Of a stretch of DNA of 64,000 bases, positions 35,403 to 43,403 are shown piece after piece (within the stretch, counting starts at the first letter, position 1; the number at the start of each line of letters is the position of its first letter). The DNA lies in the NCBI GenBank assembly GCA_046351135.1, contig JAXLZA010000013.1:62001-126000 (forward strand), in the 5' to 3' direction. The position numbers and the translations under genes were made by a program. The notes beneath the pieces were generated by a model that saw only the letters and a program-made list of their open reading frames with translations, did not search any database and had not been told where the DNA came from. This stretch comes from UBA4427 sp046351135 (GTDB taxonomy: Bacteria > Myxococcota_A > UBA9160 > UBA4427).

Positions 35403-36064
35403 TGCCCCAAGGCGCGCCGATCGTGGGGCCCCACGTCCAGTGCTCCGTCTGCCGGCTGGTGATGCGGGTGCCGGAGCCGCCGCGCTGGCAGGTGCGCCCG
35501 CCCAGCTTCTGCTGCACCCGCTGCGGCGCCCGGGTCCACCGCCGCAAGCCCGACAGCCTCGCCCGCACGACCGCCTTCCTGCTGGCCGCCGTCTTCTGTT
35601 ATTTCCCGGCGAACCTCTATCCGATCATGAAGGCGACCTCCCTCGGCCGGGCCCAGGAGGACACGATCCTGACCGGCGTCGTCTACCTGGCCGAGAACGG
35701 GATGTGGCCGCTCGCCGCGATCGTCTTCGTCGCGAGCGTGGTCGTTCCGGTGGCGAAGATCGTCAGCCTGACGGGGCTCGTGCTGTCGGTGAGGTGGAAG
35801 AGCCGCTGGCGCCCGCGCGATCGGGCTGCGACCTATCGGATCGTCGAGCTCGTCGGTCGCTGGTCGATGGTCGACGTCTACGTCGTCACGATCCTGGTGG
35901 CGCTGGTCCACATGGGGACGCTGGCGAACGTCGAGGTCCGATTCGGCGCCGTATTCTTCGCGGCGGTGGTGGTCTTGACGATCTTCGCAGCGGAGAGCTT
36001 CGACCCGCGGCTCATCTGGGATGCGCTCGAGGAGAGGGATGGACGAGAAGCCCGAGCGCGCTGA
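35402..36064 (+). CDS. pqiA: Paraquat-inducible protein A-type membrane protein (second copy)
   Basis: A 220-residue PqiA domain. The Cys pairs are CSVC near residue 13 and CTRC near residue 38, followed by four hydrophobic helices, the first including AVFCYFPANLYPIMK. It is separated from the first copy by a one-base TGATG overlap, so the two are probably made in equal amounts and form the two halves of a PqiA channel-like component. It ends 26 bases inside the pqiB gene. Confidence 0.87.
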   Translation: MPQGAPIVGPHVQCSVCRLVMRVPEPPRWQVRPPSFCCTRCGARVHRRKPDSLARTTAFLLAAVFCYFPANLYPIMKATSLGRAQEDTILTGVVYLAENGMWPLAAIVFVASVVVPVAKIVSLTGLVLSVRWKSRWRPRDRAATYRIVELVGRWSMVDVYVVTILVALVHMGTLANVEVRFGAVFFAAVVVLTIFAAESFDPRLIWDALEERDGREARAR

Positions 36065-37667
36065 GCCCGAACACGGGGCGACGGTCGTGCCGAACGCGAT
36101 GCTGATGCCGGACGCGCTGGTGCGCGCCCGGGCGATGCCGTCGATCGTCTGGCTGATCCCCCTCGTGGCGGCCTTCGTCGGGCTCTATCTCGCCTACTGG
36201 GCGTGGACCCAGACCGGGCCGACCATCACGATCCGCTTCGAGAGCGCCGAGGGCCTCGAGGCCGGACGCACGATGCTCAAGTACAAGGACGTGAAGGTCG
36301 GGCAGGTCGAGTCGGTCCGCCTCGACGAGGAGCTCGACCACGTCCTCGTGACGGCAAACGTCGTCAACGACCTCGAGGACTACATGACCTCGAATACCCG
36401 CTTCTGGGTCGTCCGGGCGCGGGTCTCCGCCGGCGAGCTCTCCGGGATCGAGACGGTCTTCTCGGGCGCCTACATCGCCGTCGACCCCTCGAGCGAAGGC
36501 GAGGAGACCCGCGAGTTCGTCGGCCTCGAGAAGCCGCCGGTCGTGACCTCGGACAAGCCCGGGAAGTACTTCCGCCTGCGGGCCGAGGAGCTCGGCAGCA
36601 TCGACGTCGGCTCGCCGGTCTACTACCGCTGGCTCCAGGTCGGGCGGGTCGCGGGCTACGAGCTCTCGCCGGCGGGCGACTCGGTCGATATCCAGATCTT
36701 CGTCGAGTCGCCCCACGACAGCCGCATCCGCTCGACGACCCGCTTCTGGAACGCCTCGGGCCTCGACGCCACGCTGCGGGCCGACGGCCTCGAGATCGAC
36801 ACGCCCTCGCTCTCCGCCTTCCTGCTCGGGGGCATCGCCTTCGAGACCCCCGCGACGGTGAGCGTCGCCGGCGACGTCGGGCCGGACACCGTCTTCGAGC
36901 TCTACGCCAACAAGCAGGCGACGAAGCGGCCGCGGGCGAAGGACCGCTCCCGCTTCCTCCTCTACTTCGACGAGTCGGTCGCCGGGCTTTCGCCGGGCTC
37001 GCCGGTCGAGTTTCGCGGCATCGAGATCGGCGAGGTCAAGGACGTCGATCTCGCCCTCGATCCGAAGACCGGAAAGATCCGCATTCCGGTCGTGATCGAG
37101 ATGGAGACGCGGCGGCTCGGCCTCGAGAAGGGCGAGGACGAGCTCGCGTATCTCGCGGGCCAGGTCGAGCGCGGCCTGCGCGCGCGGCTCGCCACCAAGA
37201 ACCTGCTGACCGGCCAGAAATCCGTCGACTTCGATTTCCTGGAAGGCGCGGCGGCGGCGGAGATCGCCCAGGCGAAGCCCTATCCGGTCCTGCCCACCGC
37301 CGGCGGCGCCTTCGACGCGATCACCGAGCGCGTCACCCGCATCGTCGAGAAGATCGATCGCCTGCCGATCGAGTCGATCGGGGCGAACCTCGACGAGAGC
37401 CTGCGAAAGCTGACGGCGGTGCTCGAGGAGATCCACCAGGTCGCCGGCACGACCAACAGCGACGTCCTGCCGGGCATCACCGCCTCCCTCGATCAGCTCG
37501 AGAAGACCCTCGAGTCCGCCGACGGCCTGATCGCGCCCGACTCGGCGCTGGCCCAGGAGCTCGAGGTGCTGGTCCGCGACCTGTCGGAGGCGGCGCGCTC
37601 GATCCGCCTCCTCGGCGAGCGCCTCGAGTCCCATCCGGAAGAGCTGCTGCGCGGGAGGCCGGACTGA
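36039..37667 (+). CDS. pqiB: PqiB, MCE-domain lipid-transport protein
   Basis: A 542-residue protein with one N-terminal transmembrane helix (about residues 38-56, IVWLIPLVAAFVGLY) and three successive MCE (MlaD) beta domains: near 65-150 (FESAEGLEAGRTMLKYKDVKVGQV), 185-290 (GSIDVGSPVYYRWLQVGRV) and 305-400 (AGLSPGSPVEFRGIEIGEV). The C-terminal 130 residues are helical and may form the coiled-coil tunnel. Length is very close to E. coli PqiB (546). It would form a hexameric tube carrying lipids between inner and outer membrane. GAGGAGAGG precedes ATG 36039, which overlaps the second pqiA. Confidence 0.9.
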   Translation: MDEKPERAEPEHGATVVPNAMLMPDALVRARAMPSIVWLIPLVAAFVGLYLAYWAWTQTGPTITIRFESAEGLEAGRTMLKYKDVKVGQVESVRLDEELDHVLVTANVVNDLEDYMTSNTRFWVVRARVSAGELSGIETVFSGAYIAVDPSSEGEETREFVGLEKPPVVTSDKPGKYFRLRAEELGSIDVGSPVYYRWLQVGRVAGYELSPAGDSVDIQIFVESPHDSRIRSTTRFWNASGLDATLRADGLEIDTPSLSAFLLGGIAFETPATVSVAGDVGPDTVFELYANKQATKRPRAKDRSRFLLYFDESVAGLSPGSPVEFRGIEIGEVKDVDLALDPKTGKIRIPVVIEMETRRLGLEKGEDELAYLAGQVERGLRARLATKNLLTGQKSVDFDFLEGAAAAEIAQAKPYPVLPTAGGAFDAITERVTRIVEKIDRLPIESIGANLDESLRKLTAVLEEIHQVAGTTNSDVLPGITASLDQLEKTLESADGLIAPDSALAQELEVLVRDLSEAARSIRLLGERLESHPEELLRGRPD

Positions 37668-37668
37668 C

Positions 37669-38337
37669 ATGAGCATGGGCATCGTCGATCGGAAGCGGGC
37701 GGGGACCGGGGGCGCCCGGGGCCTGCTGCTCGTCGCGCTCGGGGCGCTCCTCGCGACGGGCTGTCTCGGGCGCAGCCCCGAGGTCCACCACTACATGCTC
37801 GGTACGCTCTCGGGCCCCGATGCACCCGCGCCCCTCGAGCCCGGGCTGCCCGACGTCTCGGTGCTCGTCGGGCCGGTCCGGCTGCCGGCCTATCTCGATC
37901 GCTCGGAGCTCGCCCGCCTCGCGCCCAGCGGCGAGGTCGAGCTCGACGGGGAGCACCGCTGGCTCGGCTCCTTCGAGACGAATTGCCTCCGCGCCCTCAG
38001 CCTCGGCATCGCCCGCCGCCTCGGCTCGACCCGCGTCGTCACGCATCCCTCGAAGGCCCCGTTCCCGATCGAGTACACCGTCCGCCTCCACATCGACGAC
38101 CTCGTCGTCGAGGCGGGCGGCGCGATGCGCGTCCGCATCCGCTGGGCGCTGGTCGGCCCCGCCCACCGCGGCACCGGCCCGGTCGAAGCGCCGCCGACCC
38201 GCCTCTTCAGCTTCGAGCAGCGCCGCGACGGCGTCGGCCGTTCGCCCGAGGCCCGGGTCCGCGCCCACGAAGCGGTGCTCGACGAGCTCGCCGGGCGGAT
38301 CGCCTCGGAGATCGTCGCCGCCGACACGGGCTCCTGA
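37669..38337 (+). CDS. pqiC: PqiC-type lipoprotein
   Basis: A 222-residue lipoprotein. Signal peptide with lipobox LLATGC at about residue 29-34, then a PqiC/DUF330-like domain that opens with HHYMLGT and includes VLVGPVRLPAYLDRSE, typical of ABC-transport auxiliary lipoproteins. PqiC binds PqiB at the outer membrane in E. coli. It starts one base after the pqiB stop codon, with GGGAGG upstream, so the four genes pqiA-pqiA-pqiB-pqiC form one unit. Confidence 0.85.
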   Translation: MSMGIVDRKRAGTGGARGLLLVALGALLATGCLGRSPEVHHYMLGTLSGPDAPAPLEPGLPDVSVLVGPVRLPAYLDRSELARLAPSGEVELDGEHRWLGSFETNCLRALSLGIARRLGSTRVVTHPSKAPFPIEYTVRLHIDDLVVEAGGAMRVRIRWALVGPAHRGTGPVEAPPTRLFSFEQRRDGVGRSPEARVRAHEAVLDELAGRIASEIVAADTGS

Positions 38338-38451
38338 GCGCGCCGGCAACGGCACGCTGCATCGCCCATCGTGGTGGGTGGCGTATCCTCCGGCCGCGTT
38401 CCCACGAGCCGGTCCACGGCGGCAGCCGCCCGGGTGAGGAGGTTCTCGCTC

Positions 38452-38673
38452 ATGCCCGAAACCCAGACGGTCTGGCAGCGCCGCCGACAGGCGCTGGTGC
38501 GCGAGGTGAAGAGCCATCCCTTCGGCTACGGCGTGCTCGCGGCCTTCATCGTGATCGGGCCCGTGCTCGTGATGATGATCTTTCCCGAGGCGCCGCCGGC
38601 GGTGGTGGTGGTCGGCGGGCTCGCCTTCGGGATCTATGCCGCGCTGTGTGCCGTTCCGCAGAAGTTCATGTAG
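38452..38673 (+). CDS. Small two-helix membrane protein, unknown
   Basis: A 73-residue protein with a basic N-terminus and two predicted hydrophobic helices (FGYGVLAAFIVIGPVLVMMI and AVVVVGGLAFGIYAALC). No family was recognised. GAGGAGG ten bases before ATG 38452 and typical GC-rich third positions make it a real gene. It is 114 bases downstream of pqiC, so it may be part of the envelope operon. Confidence 0.6.
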   Translation: MPETQTVWQRRRQALVREVKSHPFGYGVLAAFIVIGPVLVMMIFPEAPPAVVVVGGLAFGIYAALCAVPQKFM

Positions 38674-38815
38674 GGCGCCCGGTCCGGGGGGCCCGGCAGC
38701 CCTCCGGCAAGGTTCGGGCAGGGGCCGGCAACGACCGGCAGCGCCTGCCACACCGGGCGCCGCGCAACGACATGCAGGCGAAGCTCGACGCCTGCTCGAG
38801 CCCAGGGTTCCGACG

Positions 38816-39403
38816 ATGACCACGCTCGATCGCCCGCTCGGCCGACTCGCCCGCTTGATCGCGTTCGCCGCGACCGGCCTGCTCGTGCTCGCGGTGTCCG
38901 CGCCCGCCTTCGCGCGCTCCGGCGCCGGCGATGCGCGACGCGACCCCGGCATCCGCTTCGAGATCGACCGCGCGAGCTATCGCGTCCACGTCGTCGATCT
39001 CAAGACCGGCGAGAAGGGCCCCGAGGTCCCGGTCGCGATCGGCTCGCCGGCCCATCCCTCGCCGACCGGCGAGTTCAAGGTCTGGCAGGTCGTCCACGAC
39101 CCGGCCTGGAATCCGGGGCGCACCGCGCGCTCGCTCGGCGCCCGGCGCGTTCCGGCCGGACCGGACGGTCCCCTCGGCGTCGCGAAGATCCCGATCCAGG
39201 GCGAGTACGCCCTCCACGGCGGGGCCAACTGGCTGACCGTGGGCAAGCCCCTCACGCTGGGCTGTCTGCGGGCCACCGACGCGTCGATCCTCGAGCTGAT
39301 CGCGTGGCTCGAGAGCCGCGGGGCGCTCGCCGCGAAGGCGGCGAAGCGCACGGGTGAGAAGCCGCAGCCCTTCACCCGCCCGGCCCGCTTCGTGATCCGC
39401 TGA
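38816..39403 (+). CDS. L,D-transpeptidase (YkuD-type) exported protein
   Basis: A 195-residue protein with a signal peptide (hydrophobic residues 13-30, cleavage near AFA). The YkuD catalytic block is present: ALHGGANWLTVGKPLTLGCLR near residues 137-158, with the conserved HG and the nucleophilic Cys in GCLR. The second His-Gly dyad normally preceding GC reads Leu-Gly. It would cross-link peptidoglycan stems or attach proteins to them in the periplasm. ATG 38816 has no strong Shine-Dalgarno site. The gene stands alone after the small membrane protein. Confidence 0.82.
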   Translation: MTTLDRPLGRLARLIAFAATGLLVLAVSAPAFARSGAGDARRDPGIRFEIDRASYRVHVVDLKTGEKGPEVPVAIGSPAHPSPTGEFKVWQVVHDPAWNPGRTARSLGARRVPAGPDGPLGVAKIPIQGEYALHGGANWLTVGKPLTLGCLRATDASILELIAWLESRGALAAKAAKRTGEKPQPFTRPARFVIR

Positions 39404-39675
39404 GCCCGGCCCGCCGCGGGGTGGGTCCGGCTGCCTTCCGCCGTCCGCCGCGAGGCACGCCGCTGACGCCGCTGCGCACCTGAGCGCGATGGATCCGGCC
39501 CGCCCGATTCCGCCGCTCCGATTCGGGGTCGCGAAGGGACGTTGCCGGCGCGCTGCCGGCGCCCCTCCGACCGGCTCCGAAAATCGCGCGAACTCTCGAT
39601 TTCGTCTGAGATTTTTCCAGCCGCCGCGCCACTCAGGAGACAGACCCAACCGGCTGGTCCTGGAGTGCCCATCTG

Positions 39676-40506
39676 ATGTCGTCGCTGCCGTCCTCGAACC
39701 GTTCGTTCGAAGCCCCCGTCTCCCCGCGCACCGCGCCGCGCAAGCCCGTCTCCGCCTGGCTCGCCGCCTTCACCACGGCGATCGCGACGACGATCGCGGC
39801 GGTCGCCGCCTCGGTCTCGCCGGCTTCGGCGACGCCCGTCGACGTCTTCTTCAACGGGCCGCGCCCGGCGTCGGATCCGAATACCGCCTTCGGCATCAGC
39901 CTCGCGTCGGCGACGACGGCGAACACGACCTACGGCGTTCCGATCATCACGCAGGTCGACGTGCTGTCGACGATCGCGAACAAGCTCTCGATCCTGCAGC
40001 CGCCGTCGTCCTCGCTGATCGTCTCGCCGAATCCGCCGACCTCGTCGCTGAACCGCGTGACCTCGAACTGGCAGGTCGAGAACGTCTCCGGCGCCCCGTT
40101 CGCCGGGACGACCTACATGCTCTTCACGCATACCGACCCCTACTCGGTCGGCAACACGCTGATCGACTATCCGGACGGGAACGTCGGTCTCAAGATCGAC
40201 AAGGACCTCGGCTGGGTCATCATCAAGGCCCGCGCGGCCGGCGTCGACTACTACTATCCCGCGCTGCGGCTCAATTGGAACGCCATCTCGACTGCCGGGA
40301 CCCTCGTGACCGCCGGTTCGACGTCGAACCCGACCGTCGCGGCCGCGATCAACTACGTCGTCGCCCAGGCGCTCCTCCAGGCGGGGGGGAACTACCAGCT
40401 CCCGGAGCTCCAGCTGGGCTTCGCGCAGGTCGTCCCGGAGCCGGGGACCGCGCTGCTCCTCGGCCTGGGCCTGACGGTGCTCGCCGTCCGCCGATCGCGC
40501 GTCTGA
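39676..40506 (+). CDS. PEP-CTERM surface-sorted exported protein
   Basis: A 276-residue protein. N-terminal signal peptide (about residues 25-53, ending PASA) and a C-terminal tripartite PEP-CTERM signal: VPEPGTALLLGLGLTVLAVRRSR, that is Pro-Glu-Pro, a hydrophobic helix and an Arg-rich tail. Exosortase (EpsH) recognises this signal and attaches the protein to the surface; no exosortase is in this window. The central region is rich in Ser, Thr, Asn and Tyr and has no catalytic motif, typical of secreted matrix proteins. ATG 39676 has no strong Shine-Dalgarno site. A 12-base-pair hairpin follows the stop. Confidence 0.83.
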   Translation: MSSLPSSNRSFEAPVSPRTAPRKPVSAWLAAFTTAIATTIAAVAASVSPASATPVDVFFNGPRPASDPNTAFGISLASATTANTTYGVPIITQVDVLSTIANKLSILQPPSSSLIVSPNPPTSSLNRVTSNWQVENVSGAPFAGTTYMLFTHTDPYSVGNTLIDYPDGNVGLKIDKDLGWVIIKARAAGVDYYYPALRLNWNAISTAGTLVTAGSTSNPTVAAAINYVVAQALLQAGGNYQLPELQLGFAQVVPEPGTALLLGLGLTVLAVRRSRV

Positions 40507-40518
40507 GACGAACCGTTC

Positions 40519-40554
40519 GGAGAGCCCGCCGAGCGCGATGCCGGCGGGCTCTCG
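40519..40554 (+). terminator. Strong stem-loop between the PEP-CTERM and TPR/barrel genes
   Basis: GAGAGCCCGCCG (40520-40531) pairs perfectly with CGGCGGGCTCTC (40542-40553) around a 10-base loop, 14 bases after the stop codon. No U-run follows. It can act as a terminator, or stabilise the 3' end of the PEP-CTERM message and allow uneven expression of the downstream genes. Confidence 0.6.
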
Positions 40555-40619
40555 TGCACCCGAGACCGGAATCCCCTCCGAACCCGACCGAAGAAGGCAT
40601 CGACGAAGGAATCATCGCC

Positions 40620-42236
40620 ATGAAGCCCGCGCTCCGAATCGGAGCTTCCCGCCGGATCCACGGTGGACTCGTCTCTTCATTCCTGGCTCTCGGTCTCTCG
40701 CTCCCGACGATCGCGTTCGCTGCCGACGAGGCGAGCGTCCTGCGCGCCCGCGCAGCCCAGCTCGCGACGAAGGGGGATTGCGCTGCGGCCCTCCCGCTGA
40801 TCGACCAGGCGAAGGCGATCGATCCGGCCGGCGACGACGCGGCGGCGTTGATGACCGGCCGCTGCCTGCTCAGCCAGCAGAAGTTCGCCGAGGCGAAGCC
40901 CGTCCTCGCGCGCGCCGTCGCCCACGATCCGGCCTCCGGCGACGCCCGCCTCGCCCTCGGTGTCGCCGAGTACCACCTCGGGGAGAAGGATGCGGCGCGC
41001 ACCGACCTCGAGGCGGCGCAGAAGATGCTGCCGGACAACCCCGAGGCGGAGCTCTACCTCGGCATGATCCTGCTCGAGGAGCAGAAGCCGGCCGACGCGA
41101 TCAGCCGCCTCGAACGCTCGCGCAGCCTCCAGGGCGACACCTTCGAGCCCGCCGCCGACTACTACGCGGCGCTCGCCCAGGCGGAGAACGGGGACACGGC
41201 CCGCGCCGAGGATTCGCTCCGCCGGGTCCAGCAGATGGCGCCCGGCACGGTCTGGGCCGAGCGCGCCGGCGAGGCGCTCGAGCAGGCGGAGGCGCGCAAG
41301 GCGTCCGCCGGTCCCAGCCGCTGGCTGACCGCCCAGGCGGGCATCGACTACGACTCGAACGTGGCGCTGCGAGGCAATTCGATCGTCCAGCCCGGGAGCA
41401 TCTCGGGGAAGCCGGACGCGCGCGCGTGGTGGGGCGCGGATGCCGGATCGCAGCTCTTCAAGAAGAACGGCTGGGGCGGCGGCGTCGGCGCGAACTACAA
41501 CGGCAATCAGCCGTTCCACCGCACGCAGTTCGACCAGCACTGGGTCGGCGCGTCGGTGTGGCTGGATCGGGCGCTCGGGAAGAGCACGCTGCTCCGGCTC
41601 TCGCCCGAGGGCGGGTTCGGGTTCTTCAACGGCAGCGAGTTCGTCCGATACATCGGCATCCGCCCCGAGCTGCGCCACGACTTCGGCCGTGCCGGGACGG
41701 GGTCGCTGTTCGTGCGGTATGCGTTCAACGACTTCCGCTACAACCAGGCCATCCTGCCGAACCCGGCCGTCGATCCCAATCGCGACCGCTGGGAGCAGCG
41801 CAACTTCCGCGATCGGGACGGACACGACGTCATGGGTGGCTACGACCACCAGATCGGTGTGACCGATTCGACGTCCGTGCGAGGCGGCGTCTACGGCCGA
41901 AACTACACCGCGAAGGGCGGCGAGTACGACTTCTCGGGGGGCGGCGGCTGGATGGGCATCCGGCAGACCCTGCCCCTGCGATTCGTCCTCGACGTCCAGG
42001 GCGGCGTCGAGCGGGACGACTACCAGTCCCAGTCGTCGTTCGTCGTCGCGCCCGCCAAGTCCGGGAAGCGACGGGACGTCATCGGAACGGCGGGGGCCGT
42101 GCTGACGCGCCCGATCACCGACTGGCTGTCCGTCTCGGCGCGATACCAGTACCTGAACAACGAGTCCAATACTCAGGTCTTCGATTACGAGCGCCACATC
42201 GCGGGCGTCTTCTTCACGGTGGGTCTGCTTCGCTAG
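40620..42236 (+). CDS. TPR-containing outer-membrane beta-barrel protein
   Basis: A 538-residue exported protein. Signal peptide to about residue 36 (SLPTIAFA), then TPR helices to about residue 225 (for example DARLALGVAEYHLGEKDAART and AELYLGMILLEEQ), then a C-terminal barrel of about 310 residues of alternating hydrophobic strands, beginning LTAQAGIDYDSNV. Asp-Ser-Asn-Val at a barrel entry is common in TPR/barrel proteins of surface or polysaccharide export systems. The last strand ends Gly-Leu-Leu-Arg rather than in an aromatic residue. AAGGA precedes ATG 40620. It sits between a PEP-CTERM protein and a FecR protein, which suggests a surface-assembly locus. Confidence 0.8.
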   Translation: MKPALRIGASRRIHGGLVSSFLALGLSLPTIAFAADEASVLRARAAQLATKGDCAAALPLIDQAKAIDPAGDDAAALMTGRCLLSQQKFAEAKPVLARAVAHDPASGDARLALGVAEYHLGEKDAARTDLEAAQKMLPDNPEAELYLGMILLEEQKPADAISRLERSRSLQGDTFEPAADYYAALAQAENGDTARAEDSLRRVQQMAPGTVWAERAGEALEQAEARKASAGPSRWLTAQAGIDYDSNVALRGNSIVQPGSISGKPDARAWWGADAGSQLFKKNGWGGGVGANYNGNQPFHRTQFDQHWVGASVWLDRALGKSTLLRLSPEGGFGFFNGSEFVRYIGIRPELRHDFGRAGTGSLFVRYAFNDFRYNQAILPNPAVDPNRDRWEQRNFRDRDGHDVMGGYDHQIGVTDSTSVRGGVYGRNYTAKGGEYDFSGGGGWMGIRQTLPLRFVLDVQGGVERDDYQSQSSFVVAPAKSGKRRDVIGTAGAVLTRPITDWLSVSARYQYLNNESNTQVFDYERHIAGVFFTVGLLR

Positions 42237-42272
42237 AAGCCGGGCAGTCAAGGCGGCATGGGAGAGAACGAA

Positions 42273-43223
42273 ATGGATCACGTTGGATCAAGGCTGGTTT
42301 CCTCGCAGGCTCCGGGACGGTCCTGGCGCAGGCCGACCCGGTCGGCATTCGTGGTGATCGCGTTCGCTTGCGCCGCGCTGGCGGGCGGTCGGGCGTTCGC
42401 GGTCGATGCGCCGGTCGCCGAAGTGGCGAGCGTGATGGGGACGGTCGATGCGACCGACGCGCAGGGGCAGGTCCGCGCGCTCGAGATCGGTGATCCGATC
42501 TACGCGGGCGACACGGTGCGGACCTCGGCCGGGGCGACGGTCGGTCTGTGGCACGACGAGGCGCTGACCCAGCTCTCGGAGAAGAGCCGGGCGACGGTCG
42601 ACGTCAACGCCGACGGCGATCCGCGGGTGACCCTCGTCGAGGGAGCCGTCCGCGTCGTCGATCCGCGCAAGACGGGAGAGCCCATCGAGATCGTCGCGCT
42701 CGACTCGTCGAGCAGCGTCCTCGGCGGCGACCGCGAGGCGCGCATCCTGCGCGAGAAGGCCGGGGCCTACTCGATGATCTGCGATTGGGTGAAGCCGGTC
42801 GCGGTCAAGCGACGCGCCGAGGGCAAGACCGCGGTGCCCGGCGACTGCGTCATCGCGAATCCCCGCGAGCCGATGTTCGCCGCCCCGGGTCACTCGGACC
42901 GCATCCCGCTGCTGGCGGGCGCTCCGAACCTCGCGGACGCGGGTCCCGGGATCGATCCGGCCAGGTTGATCCAGCCGCTGCCGCCGGTCGGTGCGCCGGG
43001 CCCCGACATGATCGGGACCGGCCTCGCGAGCAATGGCGGCCCCGGATCGGGCCCTGCCTCGCGCGTGCTCAGCTACCAGAGCCCCTGCGCGACGATCGGC
43101 ATCGCCTGCTCGGGGGGCAACGTGGGCGTCGTCGAGCCGCCCCCGACCGGCGACCCGTTCCCGGGCTCGGGCGGCTTCCCGGGTGGCGGCGACGGCTTCC
43201 CGGGTGGTGGAGTCGTTCCGTAG
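42273..43223 (+). CDS. FecR-domain exported protein
   Basis: A 316-residue protein with a signal segment (FVVIAFACAALAGGRAFA) followed by a FecR domain at about residues 52-130: GTVDATDAQGQVRALEIGD, then DTVRTSAGATVGLWHDE and a VEGAVRVVDP turn. The C-terminal 100 residues are Gly- and Pro-rich, ending in repeated GGFPGG-type motifs, and probably extended. FecR domains here usually belong to secreted structural or matrix-binding proteins rather than to a sigma-factor partner, since none is adjacent. The start at ATG 42273, with GGAGAG seven bases upstream, is preferred over ATG 42258. It completes the PEP-CTERM/TPR/FecR group. Confidence 0.8.
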   Translation: MDHVGSRLVSSQAPGRSWRRPTRSAFVVIAFACAALAGGRAFAVDAPVAEVASVMGTVDATDAQGQVRALEIGDPIYAGDTVRTSAGATVGLWHDEALTQLSEKSRATVDVNADGDPRVTLVEGAVRVVDPRKTGEPIEIVALDSSSSVLGGDREARILREKAGAYSMICDWVKPVAVKRRAEGKTAVPGDCVIANPREPMFAAPGHSDRIPLLAGAPNLADAGPGIDPARLIQPLPPVGAPGPDMIGTGLASNGGPGSGPASRVLSYQSPCATIGIACSGGNVGVVEPPPTGDPFPGSGGFPGGGDGFPGGGVVP

Positions 43224-43236
43224 CCGCGCAGGCAAG

Positions 43237-43255
43237 CGGAACGCGGCGCGTTCCG
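43237..43255 (+). terminator. Hairpin after the FecR gene
   Basis: CGGAACG-CGGCG-CGTTCCG lies 14 bases after the stop codon. A second stem-loop follows at 43274-43298 (GCAACG with one bulged G, then GCGC, around a GCGA loop). Neither has a T-tract. Confidence 0.45.
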
Positions 43256-43403
43256 AAGGACCAGGGATGGAGAGCAACGGGCGCGCGAGCGCCGTTGCCG
43301 TTCGGGGGCCCGAAGCTCGCAGGCCGAGTGCTCGCGCGCGAGGGTCGCGAAGCGGTGATCCTCGCCGACGCGACGCGGCGCGACCGGCTCGACGGGTCCC
43401 GCT

